Source: Antennarius striatus
Taxonomy: Eukaryota; Chordata; Actinopteri; Lophiiformes; Antennariidae
Direction of reading: 5' to 3'
Assembly (NCBI RefSeq): GCF_040054535.1
Contig: NC_090789.1
Span: 4,460,697-4,524,696 of the forward strand
Length of the DNA: 64,000 nt
Every line of letters starts with the position of its first letter. The first letter of the stretch is position 1. The translations under genes and the position numbers were made by a program. The notes beneath the pieces are model-generated. The model was not told where the DNA came from, searched no databases, and was given only the letters and a program-made list of their open reading frames with translations. Shown piece after piece: positions 23,908 through 35,400 of this stretch.

Positions 23908-24805
23908 TGAAACTCCAAGATAAGCCAGGACTTAGCAGGGATGAGCAGGACGGGAGGAACTGTGAGCATCTCCATCACCAGATGGGATGTGGTTGTGGTT
24001 TACACAATATGTGGATGATGGTTGGTTGTGACCTTTACAAGATCTTGGCTGTTAATCTCAGTGATTTACAACATAAGCACCTGCGTATGTCTTCATCCAA
24101 AGATCTGGGGATGCTGCATCTTTGTTGTGCTATCGCAACGGCGCATGCGAGAGTGGGTTCGAAATGTTCTCGCTCTCCACTGGGCTTTTCTCCCATGCTT
24201 ACGGTGCTGGTCAGGGAATGTGACACTGTGTGAAGCAGACCATGCCATACACACATGATAATCACAATCTGCACATCAAACGTTTCCAGTGTGTGGCCTT
24301 CATCAAGAATCAGTTCTTTTGTGTGAGTATATTCTTTTTAGTTTGTGAATGAAGAACTTTATAGTGGGAACCAATTATATACTGTTTAACCTCAGTCAAT
24401 GCTGTAAATTATTTTAATTTAAGAAGACCCTGAAGTGCTGTTTATAAACTGACATTTGGAGGTTTTGAAGCTTGATGGCTGAAGACTGTCTTTTCCAGCT
24501 TTTGCAAGAAAAAGAAACAAAAAACCCGCATGTGCCTATGACTCATCTTGATCTGTTCTGCTCCTGTTTTCACCTTGTCTTGTTTTTTTTTAAAATGTTG
24601 TTTATCATTATGTATTCTATTTCCTTACCTGTGTTCTCCAGTTCTTTTATTTTACGTAACGTTATTATGATGTGTTATTTGTGTTGATTATGATCTGCAT
24701 GTGTGAATTGAACTTTGTTTAATTAGACTATTTTAATCATCTAATGAAATGTTAGGGAATCAAACTGACTACAAAGAACAAAACAACTTATTTGCTATCA
24801 ATTGT

Positions 24806-24830
24806 AATAAAACAAATACAGTATAATAAA
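24806..24830 (+). terminator. baalc: Candidate baalc polyadenylation signals
   Basis: AATAAA occurs at 24806-24811 and 24825-24830, about 900 bases past the stop, and no coding sequence lies between. An earlier end is possible. Confidence 0.45.
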
Positions 24831-24877
24831 AAGTGCTGTCAGGTTAGAATGAATTAAAAGGAATAGCAGATTTATGA

Positions 24878-24892
24878 CCAGCAGATGGCGCC
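24878..24892 (+). promoter_or_regulatory. CTCF-like site 1
   Basis: CCAGCAGATGGCGCC fits the vertebrate CTCF core (CCASYAGRKGGCRS) at all main positions. It lies just beyond the baalc transcript end. Confidence 0.5.
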
Positions 24893-25460
24893 AGAAAGCA
24901 GTTTGTTTCATTGGAACGTTTTAGTCTATATAAATTTGATTGTCTGTGCTAACATTGTATGTTTGTGATTTTGGTTGCTTGTTAAAAATTGAAATGTAAT
25001 ACAGGTCAAGTTAAATGATGGAAAACATTACAACACAAGATCTGCCACGTTTTTCTTGTTTGCATTAAAATTGACGTCAAATTCTTAAGTTGTCAAATCA
25101 ATAATGCAGCGACAGGTGTGTTCATTTCCTATTAAGTACAATTAAACAACAATTCTAAAAATACATAATTTATGTTAAACGAAAGGGGTAAATGTTGTGA
25201 TTTCAAACAAACAAACAAACAAACAAACATATCAAAGTTATGAAATCACGTGTTTTTTAATTGCAGAGCATATTTTTATAGCTAAAATAAACACACTTAA
25301 TAGAACTTACAAGAAAAGTGTCATGATAATTTTATTAAGATTGTTGCATTTGAAATTTTTATAATTCCTTGTTGTGGAAAGCAGCTATTTGCTTATAAGT
25401 TTTCATTGATAATATAAGTGGCTATAAGATGGTGCACAAGGGAAGAAAAACAAAGAAGTC

Positions 25461-25586
25461 TTAATGAAAAAAGAACATACTACAGTATACATATTATAGA
25501 CTGTACTTCAAGTACAGTAATTGTCATAAAACAATTACGTACCAGTAGTGTGTAATATGTATATATGTTATGTTCTTTTTCATTAA
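25461..25586. repeat. Imperfect inverted-repeat (MITE-like) element
   Basis: TTAATGAAAAAAGAACATA at 25461-25479 is answered by its near reverse complement ending at 25586. The pairing runs on imperfectly for about 36 bases per side. Inside are a smaller perfect palindrome, CTGTACTTCAAGTACAG (25501-25517), and a TAATTGT/ACAATTA pair. This nested symmetry is typical of small non-autonomous DNA transposons. The family is not identified. Confidence 0.6.
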
Positions 25587-25672
25587 AAGTTCTATACATA
25601 TATATTGAGAATTAATTTCAACACAGAAACACCAAAAACGTTGTTACTGGGAAAAATAAGTTCCATTAATCA

Positions 25673-25686
25673 CCACCAGGGGGCAG
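25673..25686 (+). promoter_or_regulatory. CTCF-like site 2
   Basis: CCACCAGGGGGCAG is a near-ideal CTCF core in the same orientation as the site at 24878, about 800 bases away. Together they sit between two synteny blocks. Confidence 0.55.
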
Positions 25687-26149
25687 GATCGAGCCCACCG
25701 GAAAATCAATGTTTTGAATTTTCAACGGAACCGAAGTCAGTGTGCATTGATGACCATTCTGACTCCAGGAAAGCCTCCAGCAATATTATATTTGGCACTG
25801 TTCCCGCCACGCATACCCCCCCCCCCCGGGAGTGGATTCATCTTAGATATAATTTCATCCCCAATCTCTGTCTGACCTGTTGTATAATAAAGATAACAAA
25901 CATAACAAACGTTTTGTCGGATACAGCCAGAAAAAAAGTTATGTGTTTTCATTGTCCAGTTTTCATTACTGAGATCAATCATTTATTTTTCTACACAATT
26001 TTCATGTCTTAAAATTCAATTTGATTCGTATTTCATCTCTCAGGAAGGACATCAGGACGATTTACATTCAAATTTCTAATTATCAGCCTATGGGTGTTGC
26101 GCATTTGAAGGCTTGGGCGTTATTTTGGTGGGTTTACGCATGACGCCGG

Positions 26150-26453
26150 TTCCGCTCACCTGACGGCGGAGGCCCTGTGACGCGCACAAGTTCCAGTTGA
26201 TGCGCAACGACGGCGTTCTTGTAACCTGCGGACTCTGAGACCTCGCGGAACGCGTTTCCAGCAGGGAGACCATCCGTTGGAGCTGCGCGTCCTCCCTTAA
26301 GAATCAAACATTTGATTGAGAGTCCGACGTCTGTCTGGTTCAATCTGAGAAACGAAAAGACTCCTCTCCCCCCCCCCCCCTTTTTTTTTGTTGTTGTTGT
26401 TTTTGTAATAAAAAAAAAATCTCCTTACCTGACGCGTTTATCATGAGGTGAGG
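26150..26453 (+). promoter_or_regulatory. spire1: spire1 promoter and leader with a two-codon upstream frame
   Basis: The CpG-rich stretch at about 26130-26290 is the likely promoter. It is followed by a C10T9 run and a TTG/T-rich leader. ATGAGGTGA at 26443-26451 is a minimal upstream frame (Met-Arg-stop) that ends two bases before the main ATG at 26454. Whether it is in the mature leader depends on the unmapped transcription start. Confidence 0.45.
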
Positions 26454-29400
26454 ATGTCGAAACGACCGGGGACTGAGGACGGGATGTTGACTTCGCCGAC
26501 CATTCTCCGGAATTTGAACGCCGGGGACGTGAACATGGACACCGCTGACGGAGCCGTCGAGGTCTCCTTGGAAGAAATCCTGACTCTTTACAACCAGCCG
26601 ATAAACGAGGAGCAGGCATGGGCGGTGTGTTATCAGTGTTGTCGGACTTTAGCGCAGAAACACCGGAGGAGAAGCTCCAAATCTGCGGGTGCTTCTGCAT
26701 CCGAGTACCAGAGGAGGATTGAAGGACCCGGGGATGTGATGTTGTGGAGAGACGGGACCGTCAGACTGCACCTGGAGGGCAGCACAGGTAAGACGATCCT
26801 CCGCGCAAACGTGTCCGCTTTGCGCACCAGCGCTGCGCCTCGGACTGACAGGCGCTCATGGATCGAGCAGTTTATTTCTAATAAAACCACACACTGAATA
26901 AACGGAGCATCTTCCACAGAGGCCATGTTGTTGCTGCTGTCTTGCCTCCAGCCCATGTGGCGGATTTTTTTTTTTTTTTAAGTCTCACAGCGCAGTGATC
27001 AATAATGCATCAATAAATCACCGCATAGCTGCGGGTGATCGGAGACAAATGAAGCTGTGTTATAAAGTTATTGCGTTTGCAGTGTTTCCATTATGAGTGG
27101 TGTGTGTGTGTGTGTGTGTGTGTGTCTGTGTGTGTGAGCAGGGCCGGTCCTGATCGCTCCTGCATCGGTCAGTTAACCTCGGTAAACAATGAACCATGTG
27201 ATGCGTTCAAACTGCAGAGCCAAAGAAATGGATTCACATTTTACTGCTGGGCGAGACGCAGATGAGTCACAGCTAACAGGACTATAATTTCCCTTTTTTT
27301 TTTTTTTTAAATAGTGAGCTGAAGGCACGTTCACACTCGTTATTATTTTAATTGTAATTTATCTGCAGGTTAACACTTAAAGCGGAAAATTGCAATTTCT
27401 GAGCAAGTATTTCAAAAAAAATGAGCATGTTAGGGGTTTATTCTCAGTGTTAACAAGTTTTCATAATCGGTTATGATGGCAAGTTGTGCTCGTTTTTTGT
27501 TTTTTGACTGTTTTCTTTCATTATTTTTGAGTTTTACATCATATTCTGACTTTTTATTAAACTAAAAAGTCAAGTGCCTTCACCTGAAAGCTGTTTTTCA
27601 GGCTGGCCTCAAGGAAAAAGAAAATTAATTCTTTATTAACTAAATAATGAAAGTGATTTCCTATCATTCACCTAAGGCTGCTTTACATCTACCACATCAC
27701 ACATTAGAAACGTCATGCAACTCAAACGTGTCACAGAACAACTTCTTATTTCTCTAGATGCAATCAGGAAACTTTGCTTCCTCGGTTTGCTTGAGTATTT
27801 AGTTTTGTGCAGATGTGACGTTGATGATCAGCCCTCATTTAATTTAAAAAAAAATGTCAAATCTGCCACAAGAAAGGTTGAAAGTCGGTAATGCTATTAC
27901 GGTTTTCTGGGAAATATGTTTTTCATGTGGGATTATAATTAAAATCATTCATCTACCAGAAAAAAAAATCTGCACATGGGTCCTGAAATCTGCATTTGAA
28001 GGATTTTTCAGTCTCTGTTGTACAATAAGACTGAATCTATATATTTTTAAAAATCCTTTCTCTATTCAAAGATTTTCCTGCAAGGGCTTCCTGCTTTGGT
28101 ACACTGGTACAGGTTTGTAGAAATATGTAAAAAAAACAAAAACACCCCGTCTTAAGGCCTTGTTAACCCACTTTAACTGAATTCCATAAACATGTGGGAG
28201 TTAAGGCTGGATGTGGGCGAACCCACGGCTGCTTGAAAGCGGTTCCACTGTCGGGTCCAGTCCCTCCTGGGAGCCCATTAGCCACCTTTCTTTTTATTCT
28301 CTCTTCTCCTATTTACACCCTCCCCCCAGGCTCTGTTTTTGTCAACCCCCCTCCCCTCCCTCCATCCACCTCCTCTTCATCTCAGCATATTGAACCATCT
28401 AGCAGTGTTTGGTGTGTGTGGAAATAACACACTGTGCTTGAACACATTCACCCAGAGCTGCCACAAATAGAACAAACGTGCTGACGAGATGCACAGAATT
28501 TAAACGTCTTGACTGCAGAACGGTCGGGAGAACACGAGGGGAATGCTGCCTCTCCTGTTGGCGGCTGAGGCGCTTTGGGACAGTCGTCCTGATTCTCTTG
28601 AGTCCTGGTGATGAGAGAGTTGTGAGACCCATTAAGCCTTTTGGTGGCTCAGCAGCTTGTTTGAGAGCTTCCACCCCAGCAGATAGTCAACGCTTATGCA
28701 ACACGCAGCATGTGGGGCAGGACTAGCGGTCGGAATCAAGCTGATACCTGGTATTTCTGAGGAAATCTGCTGGTCATGAGGCCAGTAAATACAGTGCTGT
28801 AGTATTTTTAGTGTCTCCCTCATGTTTGATCTGAGAAACAGATGTTTTCTGTTTTTCTTTAAAAGATTAGAGAGAGACTAGAGGGAATTTATTCTAGTGG
28901 GAAGAAACCTCTCAGCTCCCCACTCCAGTCTCTGTGAAACAATCCTTAGCGACACATAGGTTGGTATTTCTGTGAATAGAATTGTCTGGGTGACGTTGTA
29001 TCCTGCTCCAAATATGCTCTCATTGGCTTACTTTGGCCATGGGAGGCTAGGGCCCAGGCCAGGGGGACAAACAGAGGATGTAGTGTTTCTCAAAAGAGCG
29101 TTAGGGGATGAACGTTAGATTTTTTTTTTTTTCCTCCTGTGTGTTTGTTCTGATCCACGGCAACCAGTGGCAGAACTGAGCTGCCATGAGAAGCAACCGT
29201 TTTCCATGAAGTGCCAGCTTGAAAGGAGTGGATGTGATGACACGTCCGACCAGAGTGTCTTGATTTTCACGCGGTGGACTAATACACATCCTGGACTGGT
29301 GTTAAAGTCTGCAGATATATTGCTCTGTTTGTACTTTCACCCCTGATGCCACTCTTATCGGCACTTGATGCCTGCGACGGTCATTGTTTGCGAGCGATTA

Positions 29401-32400
29401 GTTAAAAGTGAACTCTGTGTGTGACAAAGCAATGCTGTTCAATTGGAGAATGAAAATCATTCAGTGTGTCAAAGAGACTGTGTGATATTTAATCTCCTGA
29501 ATCTAGAAGGTGTGTTGGCAAGCAAGTAGGAGAACGAGAGATAAGACCGTGAAAGCTTATCATTATCTTTTGTTCTTTTAGAGTAAGAGAATTTTCTCAT
29601 CTACTTTGGTTCCTTTAATTTGTTGTATGGTAACCTTACAATAAGTACCAGCCATGACCTGCAAAACAAATTCAAGGTTGAGTTATTGCTTTCTTTATTT
29701 TGACTTTCCCTCTCAGGAGAATGCTTCATCAGGGTGATGTGTGTGTGTGTGTGTGTGTGTGTGTGGGGGGGGTGGGGGTGAGATGAATGAACAATCGTAG
29801 GAATGTAACCGGAGCCCAGAGGCCGAATCGGTTTCCCTCAGACGGCCAGCGCTGAGAAAACATGATCATTAATTTACTGTAAATTTAAAGTTGTGTTTGG
29901 TGCGTTTGGGCGTTTGTTTAGTTTCCTCTTGATTTTCACTCTTAGCACAAAAACCGACCATTTCATGTTCTGCGATGCGTGTGTTTTCTCTGCTAGTTGA
30001 CTGTCAAGATGTCTTGCATGACTGTACAATTCACACACTTGAATAATCGCCTCCACCCACAATGGCTGATGGAGGTATTGTGATCATTGTTTGCGTGTGT
30101 GTGTGTGTGTGTATGTGTGTGTGTGTTTAAGCCAGAGTATTTAAAAAAAAAAAGGTTTTGAAGGGACTTAAGTTACATTTTTTTGTTTTTGGAAGGGAAT
30201 TTCTGATTAGATTTTGAATCCAGAACATTTATGAATCCAGGATGTTTTTTTTTCCCCCACTGTTGTGACGTCACAAGTTGTGCCACTCTACCTCTGATTC
30301 GCTTGGTTTGACAATGAACTTTCTTTTGTTGTCAAAGTTCTTTCAGTGGAGAAATGTCATCGTCACGCCAAAAGAATGTGAAGAAGAGTTGGGTAGTCGT
30401 GGCGTTGCCATAGTCGGGTTCATAAATGTGTGAAAGTCAAAGCTATTTCTTGTGATTAAATCTTTCTCTGTCATGTCGTTACAGATAAATACGGTCCAGC
30501 CCCCACATCATTAGAGGTGAGTTGGACTTTTTTTTTTTTTGTATTTATGCTTAATTTGTCAGTCATGAAAAGGAACATGACACCTCCACAGAAGGATGTT
30601 TCATGAAACTAAAAAGCTCTACCTGTGAAATCTGTGGGTTTGGTCATTTAATTTAAAGATTACCATAATTGCATGATAGGCAAGTGCATTTTTTACTCGA
30701 TAAGAGCAGAACATGTCCTAATTTTTTATTTTAAAATAAATTCTTTTCATGCTTCAGAGCTGTCCCGGCCTGCAAATCTCAAGGAACATACTTAGTTATC
30801 GCAGATCCCTGCAGAAATGACCTCATCATTAGTCTTATTACTTTTTAGCTGAAAATCAAGCCATACAGATAAAAAATGCATAACATCATTGTACTTCTTC
30901 GCCCTGCACATTGAGCCCTGACCTCTGATGTACTCACATTGATGTGAGGGAGTGGCTTCTGCATAAAGGCATCCTTTTCTTCTTGTGCAGTTATTGAGTT
31001 TGCTGCACGCTAATGCAGAAGTAGGCTATTTTGGTCATTTCTTTTATTCATCTGAGCATCACTTCTATTATGCACTCAAACATCACCACTGACACCATGC
31101 TTGTGTGGAAGACACAAGGACCAATCAAAATGCATTGTGTAACAATGATAGGACTAATACAAAGACTAATTACCAAGAGTGTCTTTTGTCAACCCCTGAG
31201 CAGTGTAGTCACCTCTCATGTTTTTCTTGTCCTCCATGTGATTGCAGGCATGCATGACCTGTGTTTGTATGGCTTAGGGATGGAATTCCTCTGCATCAGC
31301 TGACAGCCAGTCAAAATGCAGATGGAATATCAGGGTAAACAATGGGCTGTGAACTTATGTCTATATGCTAACACTATACTGGTAATAAAAAGGGTGGATT
31401 TGCCTTGTTGGCTGTGTAGTGACACATATCATCTTGCACAATTTTTATTATGCCCCACAGTATCGACCACAGGCCTAAACTTCTGAGGCCACACCTTCTT
31501 TTAAATACTTTATTTATTATTATTTTGTCTTGTTGAATCATGCATTAATCACTTGTCACTTTTGTGTAGCCATTTCAAAATGCTAAAATGAATATTGGAA
31601 AGGAAGTAAACATTGTACCTGCTTAAAAAAACATACCACAGCCATTATGAAGGCATTAGTACGTTAAATTTATCATTTAGCTCGAGGCTCAGCTGCAAAT
31701 GCCAAGTGTGTAAAAGCGTAAGAGAAGTTGTGAACAAAAACATTCCATTCATTATTCTTTAATTCTCCAAATGCAGAACCCGTAATAATAAAGAGTCCTG
31801 TTTGTTTTCTTGTTTCTTTTTTTTTTTTCTTGTTTCAGAATTAAATTTTGGCGTCATAATCTACTTTATTCTCTTTACTGTTGATTTTGTTACATATATT
31901 ATACCTCAGATTCATTGGAGTAGTATATATTTTGCATATAACCAGTAGACCTTCTGCAGAGAATCAGTCCAGATAATTTCTATTTGCTGATGGAATATCA
32001 CATTTTCTTTTCCATTGAAACAAATGTTTGCATATAAAGTGATAGATTTTCCTCTCTCTGCTTATGTGTGTAGAAATTTTAGGTTTTATGCTCAGGTCAA
32101 ACACCATAAAAGGAACTGCTTTCGCACTTGAATCTCCAGCGTCAGCTTTCGTGCTTTTATCGCCCTCATAGCTTGTGTCACATAACATCAGTGCTGGTTT
32201 TTGATCCAGAGGGGCATTTTCCAGTCGTCAGGGCTTTCTGCCTGATTTCACAGTCAAATGCAAACTCAACAGTTTCATACCAGGAGATGCAGGACGGCAG
32301 CACTGCTTTAATCTGGCGTAGATGTGCTGCAGACTGCAGGAGGCCGAGCATCTCCTCATGCAGTGGAAGACCTCCAGGTTTTCAGCTTTGGTTATGTAAC

Positions 32401-35400
32401 TGTGTTGTGATGGCTCAGCAAATATTGAATGCTGCTAAACTGACTGCTGACGGTGATTTTTTGGTCTGAGCTTGCAAAGACAGGAGTGTGATCAACTCTG
32501 AGCCAAAAGTGACGTCTGATGCAGATTTTTCCTTTCAGACAAACTTCAATATTACATACGGAGCTGTCATGTATTCAAAAAGCAAATCTAGGCCTGCATG
32601 TTGAACTGTTTTATTATGTACATCAGTATGTCGGAGCTCGCAGCTACATTTGATATAGACAGATTCATTCATGTCAGATTGGCGACAGATAAGGATTGAT
32701 AATTCATTTGCTGTATGAACCGATCTGCACTGACTTTACTGCACATACGCCCATAGCTGCTCTTTTGTTGCGTGTTTTCATGACTCGTAATGGTGCCTTG
32801 AACACAACCCACTCATTCATCGCCCATCTGTGTGCTGGTTGACGTATCGATGCTTTCCACATCGAGGCTGCTCTCTGTACTCATGTGTGGAGAAATCATT
32901 TTAACGTCTATGATTTAAAATCTCTTTTGGACCTGGTTGTGGGACAAAGTTTTTCTCGATCCCATATGAAACAGTCGAGTTTCTTCAGGAGACAAGGGTT
33001 ATTCATGAGTGAGAAATTCACTTCGTATTCGTCACTGATTCTCAGGATGACGCCGCTGTCACAGGTTTTAATGGGTCACTGGGATTCTTGAGTATAGAAC
33101 AACGTATTGTTGGAAAGCAAAAGCACTTTTTCACCCTGTGTACTGATGTCATGCAACATCCTCAGAGACACTTTTTGTTCGTGTTGTGTGAGAAAAGTTG
33201 TTTCTGAGAGAGGATGTGGGCATTTCGGAGGGATTTACATATAATACACACGTTAAATTTTCTTTTTGATAAAAGAATTTAAAAAAAAAACTATTTGTGT
33301 GGTCATTAAAGGGTAAAACTCATTAATACTTAGAACTAAAATAGGACTATAATCTCACTGACACGTGTCTCATTCTGCTGCATTTTTTAAGCAGTACTGG
33401 AAAGTGTAGGCAGTTGCCAGTGGTTGGCTAAGAACACAGTGATGACATCATGTGTGTGTTTCTGGCTGCTCCCTGTTTGCAGCTCTGTTTAATTAGAAGT
33501 TTGGTACCAAACATTTCTGCACGTGGCGGGATCCCAGGTTCCTCTGGTTTTTATCCACATGTTCCACCTCCTCCTCAGTCCTCTCCCTCTACATGTTTTC
33601 CATCTGTGACTCATTTGTTTTGAGTCATAAATCTTGTATAACGATTATGTGATTGAAGTGTGTACCTAAAACTATTCCTTGAATAGTAAAACATGTAGTA
33701 TCACAATTTTTTTTCATCAATGTTATTTAACAGTCAGCTTTTCTGTAGTTCCTGCTGAACCGCTGTCATTTATTATATAATTACAGTCCTTTATTGGTAG
33801 AGAAGTCCTATCTAGTGAATCTTTAATTGAGCTTATACTTGAATACAGTAACCCTGTGGCTCCGTCACTCCATCATCCCCTCGTATCTCCACCCACCATG
33901 TTTCCCTACAGATTATAAGGTTACATAATAAAACACCAAGGAATAGAGTGTTTATTTTAACCACGGGACAGGATTAGTAGCAGCCCAAAGAGATGGCGGA
34001 TAAATCAGGAAACTGATGTTTCCTAGAATAAATGGGATCATTTCAGTGGTTTTGTAAAATTTAAAATAAGGCTTGTCATTTTTTATAATGGTAGTAATCA
34101 CTGGTATTTTCTTTCATAATATAACAGTGAATAGGGAGCTGAATTAAATTTACACTACTGACAATGGAATTAAATTAAGCTTTTGAATCAAAAAGGCATG
34201 TGGTTTTCTAGTTTTAAAACCCTTCTGAATAAAACATGGAACTCGATCCCATGACATGCTGCTGTAATAAGCCCAGACGTTGTCAGTCACACTCTTCACT
34301 CCCAGACATGACAACCAGGAGTTTTTCTGTGGCGCTACACCCAACCGTGCACAACCAAACCCATCGACATCCACTTCACCCACATCAAAACGCTTTACTT
34401 GGACGCCACCCATTTTCAACAATGCTACTTCATTCCTTCTGGGATACGAACCGTCGCTGCAATCCTGACTCACAGTATAAAGTATGTGGAAGGAGAAGAG
34501 TGTAATTTCCCTGATGCTGGTGTACACTATAAAACTAATAGGATTCAGATTCTTACTGTGTTGCACTATTTTTAGTGCATGCTTCAATGTGTTCTGTACA
34601 AACACTAGAACTTGTTCCTGCACAGAACAAACAAACAAGATCAGCCAGGAGGTTGACTTCTCGAAGGCTCTGCACAAATCTGCTGTAATTTTACAGAACC
34701 AGCAGAACTAACAAATACAGTATGTTCTGTACAGGTTGATGGTGTGTACTCATGACTATTGACTATGTCTAATTACATAGATTACATGTTTAGCTACCTA
34801 TTTTATTTCGCAAATACAAAGACAATTAAGATCTGTAAAGTTATACATTTAGTCATTAGTCATTGACAGAGATGATAATTATCAATCACAGCTGACATCT
34901 CAAAAACTAAAATTAAAAAACTAACTTTCTTATTATTATTATTTTAGTCCTGAGCAGATGAGTTGAAATCCAAGTCCCAAAGCAAATGTACACACAAACC
35001 AATAGATTTGTAATTACATTTATTGTTTAGTCCCTGACTAACTTCGCATTGATGATCAGAAAAGGCCCAGAAGACCAAAACATGTAATAAATAACTAGAG
35101 GATGGAGCTCTAGAATCACTTTTGGAACATTTGCTCTTCAAATTTGAATTCTTGTGCATCGATTTCTTCTTCCTTTAAGTTTTAAGTTTTAAATGTACCG
35201 TTTAAGAACTGCTGTCTCTTATAGAATTGTTACCTCACGTTGCTCACTAGAATATGTGTGGATTTGAGATCACAGCTTTGATTTAGTTGGACATGGGACT
35301 GCAGACCTGACTGAACATTAGTCTCTTTTTAAGGTCTGGTGACGATGTAAGACAAAAATGATTTGAGAAAAGCTGTTTCAAGAAAAAGTGTTAAACAAAC

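Larger units (their letters stand above)
24900..26140. other. Intergenic between baalc and spire1
   Basis: No gene seen. It holds a CAAA microsatellite (25204-25228), an inverted-repeat element (25461-25586), a CTCF-like site (25673-25686) and a C run at about 25816-25828. The 135-codon open frame at 25605-26012 shows no protein features. Confidence 0.5.
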
